From the NCBI GenBank assembly GCA_005879435.1, contig VBKX01000688.1, forward strand, positions 1 through 5,002: a stretch of 5,002 nt of DNA, given 5' to 3'. The translations under genes were made by a program, and so were the position numbers. This DNA is from Deltaproteobacteria bacterium. GTDB lineage: Bacteria; Desulfobacterota; Binatia; UBA9968. Below, piece by piece: positions 4,949 to 5,002 of the stretch. Within the stretch, counting starts at the first letter, position 1, and each line of letters starts with the position of its first letter. Under the pieces are notes generated by a model. That model worked only from the letters and a program-made list of their open reading frames with translations, did no database searches and had not been told where the DNA came from.

Positions 4949-5002
4949 CGATTCATTCGATAAAGGCATGTCTGTGCGCAAGGCGGTACTGGGGGCCGAC
5001 TA
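4941..5002 (+). CDS. pcaC: 4-carboxymuconolactone decarboxylase, N-terminus (partial)
   Basis: Only about 20 codons lie in the window: a TTG start read as Met, then SDDSFDKGMSVRKAVLGAD, running off the edge. The phrase 'KGMSVRKAVLGAD' matches the start of PcaC/carboxymuconolactone decarboxylase proteins (typically 'GM.VRRAVLGd.hVd'). PcaC converts 4-carboxymuconolactone to 3-oxoadipate enol-lactone, the substrate of PcaD, so the two are adjacent steps. The coding region overlaps pcaD by 8 bp with a strong Shine-Dalgarno, indicating translational coupling. The CMD-fold catalytic residues lie beyond the window. An alternative start is the ATG at 4968, which has no good ribosome binding site. 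Confidence 0.8.
   Translation, partial: MSDDSFDKGMSVRKAVLGAD

Overview
The window looks like a piece of a moderately GC-rich environmental bacterial chromosome that breaks down aromatic compounds. Strong AGGAGG-type ribosome binding sites, tightly packed genes, NMT1-type solute-binding proteins without a transporter core, and a beta-ketoadipate pcaD-pcaC pair all point that way. This style is common in uncultured soil and groundwater lineages rich in such binding proteins (Binatota, Rokubacteria or Tectomicrobia-like), but the assignment is a guess from style, not from a marker gene.

Layout: the 3' end of an EamA/DMT-type membrane permease (1-153, +) converges with a minus-strand cluster read from 3155 down to 160: a secreted NMT1-like solute-binding protein (2160-3155), a two-domain VOC/extradiol-dioxygenase-like protein (1200-2081) and a second NMT1-like binding protein (160-1152). 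The cluster looks like one operon concerned with taking up and processing an unidentified small organic molecule. A 152-bp gap follows, then a minus-strand DsbA/FrnE-like thioredoxin-fold oxidoreductase (3308-3922). A divergent intergenic region (3923-4153) carries a 9-bp-periodic GTTCAA repeat array and, nearer the plus-strand genes, a perfect palindrome over a plausible promoter. The window ends with pcaD (4154-4948, +), overlapped by 8 bp by the start of pcaC (4941 to the edge).

The main finding is the FrnE-like gene. Read from its strong Shine-Dalgarno and ATG at 3922, its frame is open except for one TGA at codon 15. That TGA falls exactly where the first cysteine of the family's CPWC active site belongs, so the protein reads SDFV-U-PWCYL. 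An RNA hairpin with bacterial SECIS geometry starts 12 nt after the TGA, and its apical loop lies 20 nt after it. The gene is therefore best read as a 204-residue selenoprotein with a UPWC redox centre. A standard gene caller would cut it to about 152 residues lacking the catalytic motif. The genome should also carry selA, selB, selC and selD, none of which is in this window.

How the genes work together: PcaD and PcaC act in consecutive steps of protocatechuate degradation (PcaC makes the enol-lactone that PcaD hydrolyses). The VOC protein and two binding proteins could feed related aromatic or organic-acid metabolism. The selenoprotein is divergent from pcaDC and may handle thiol-redox stress, but nothing in the sequence directly links it to aromatic catabolism.
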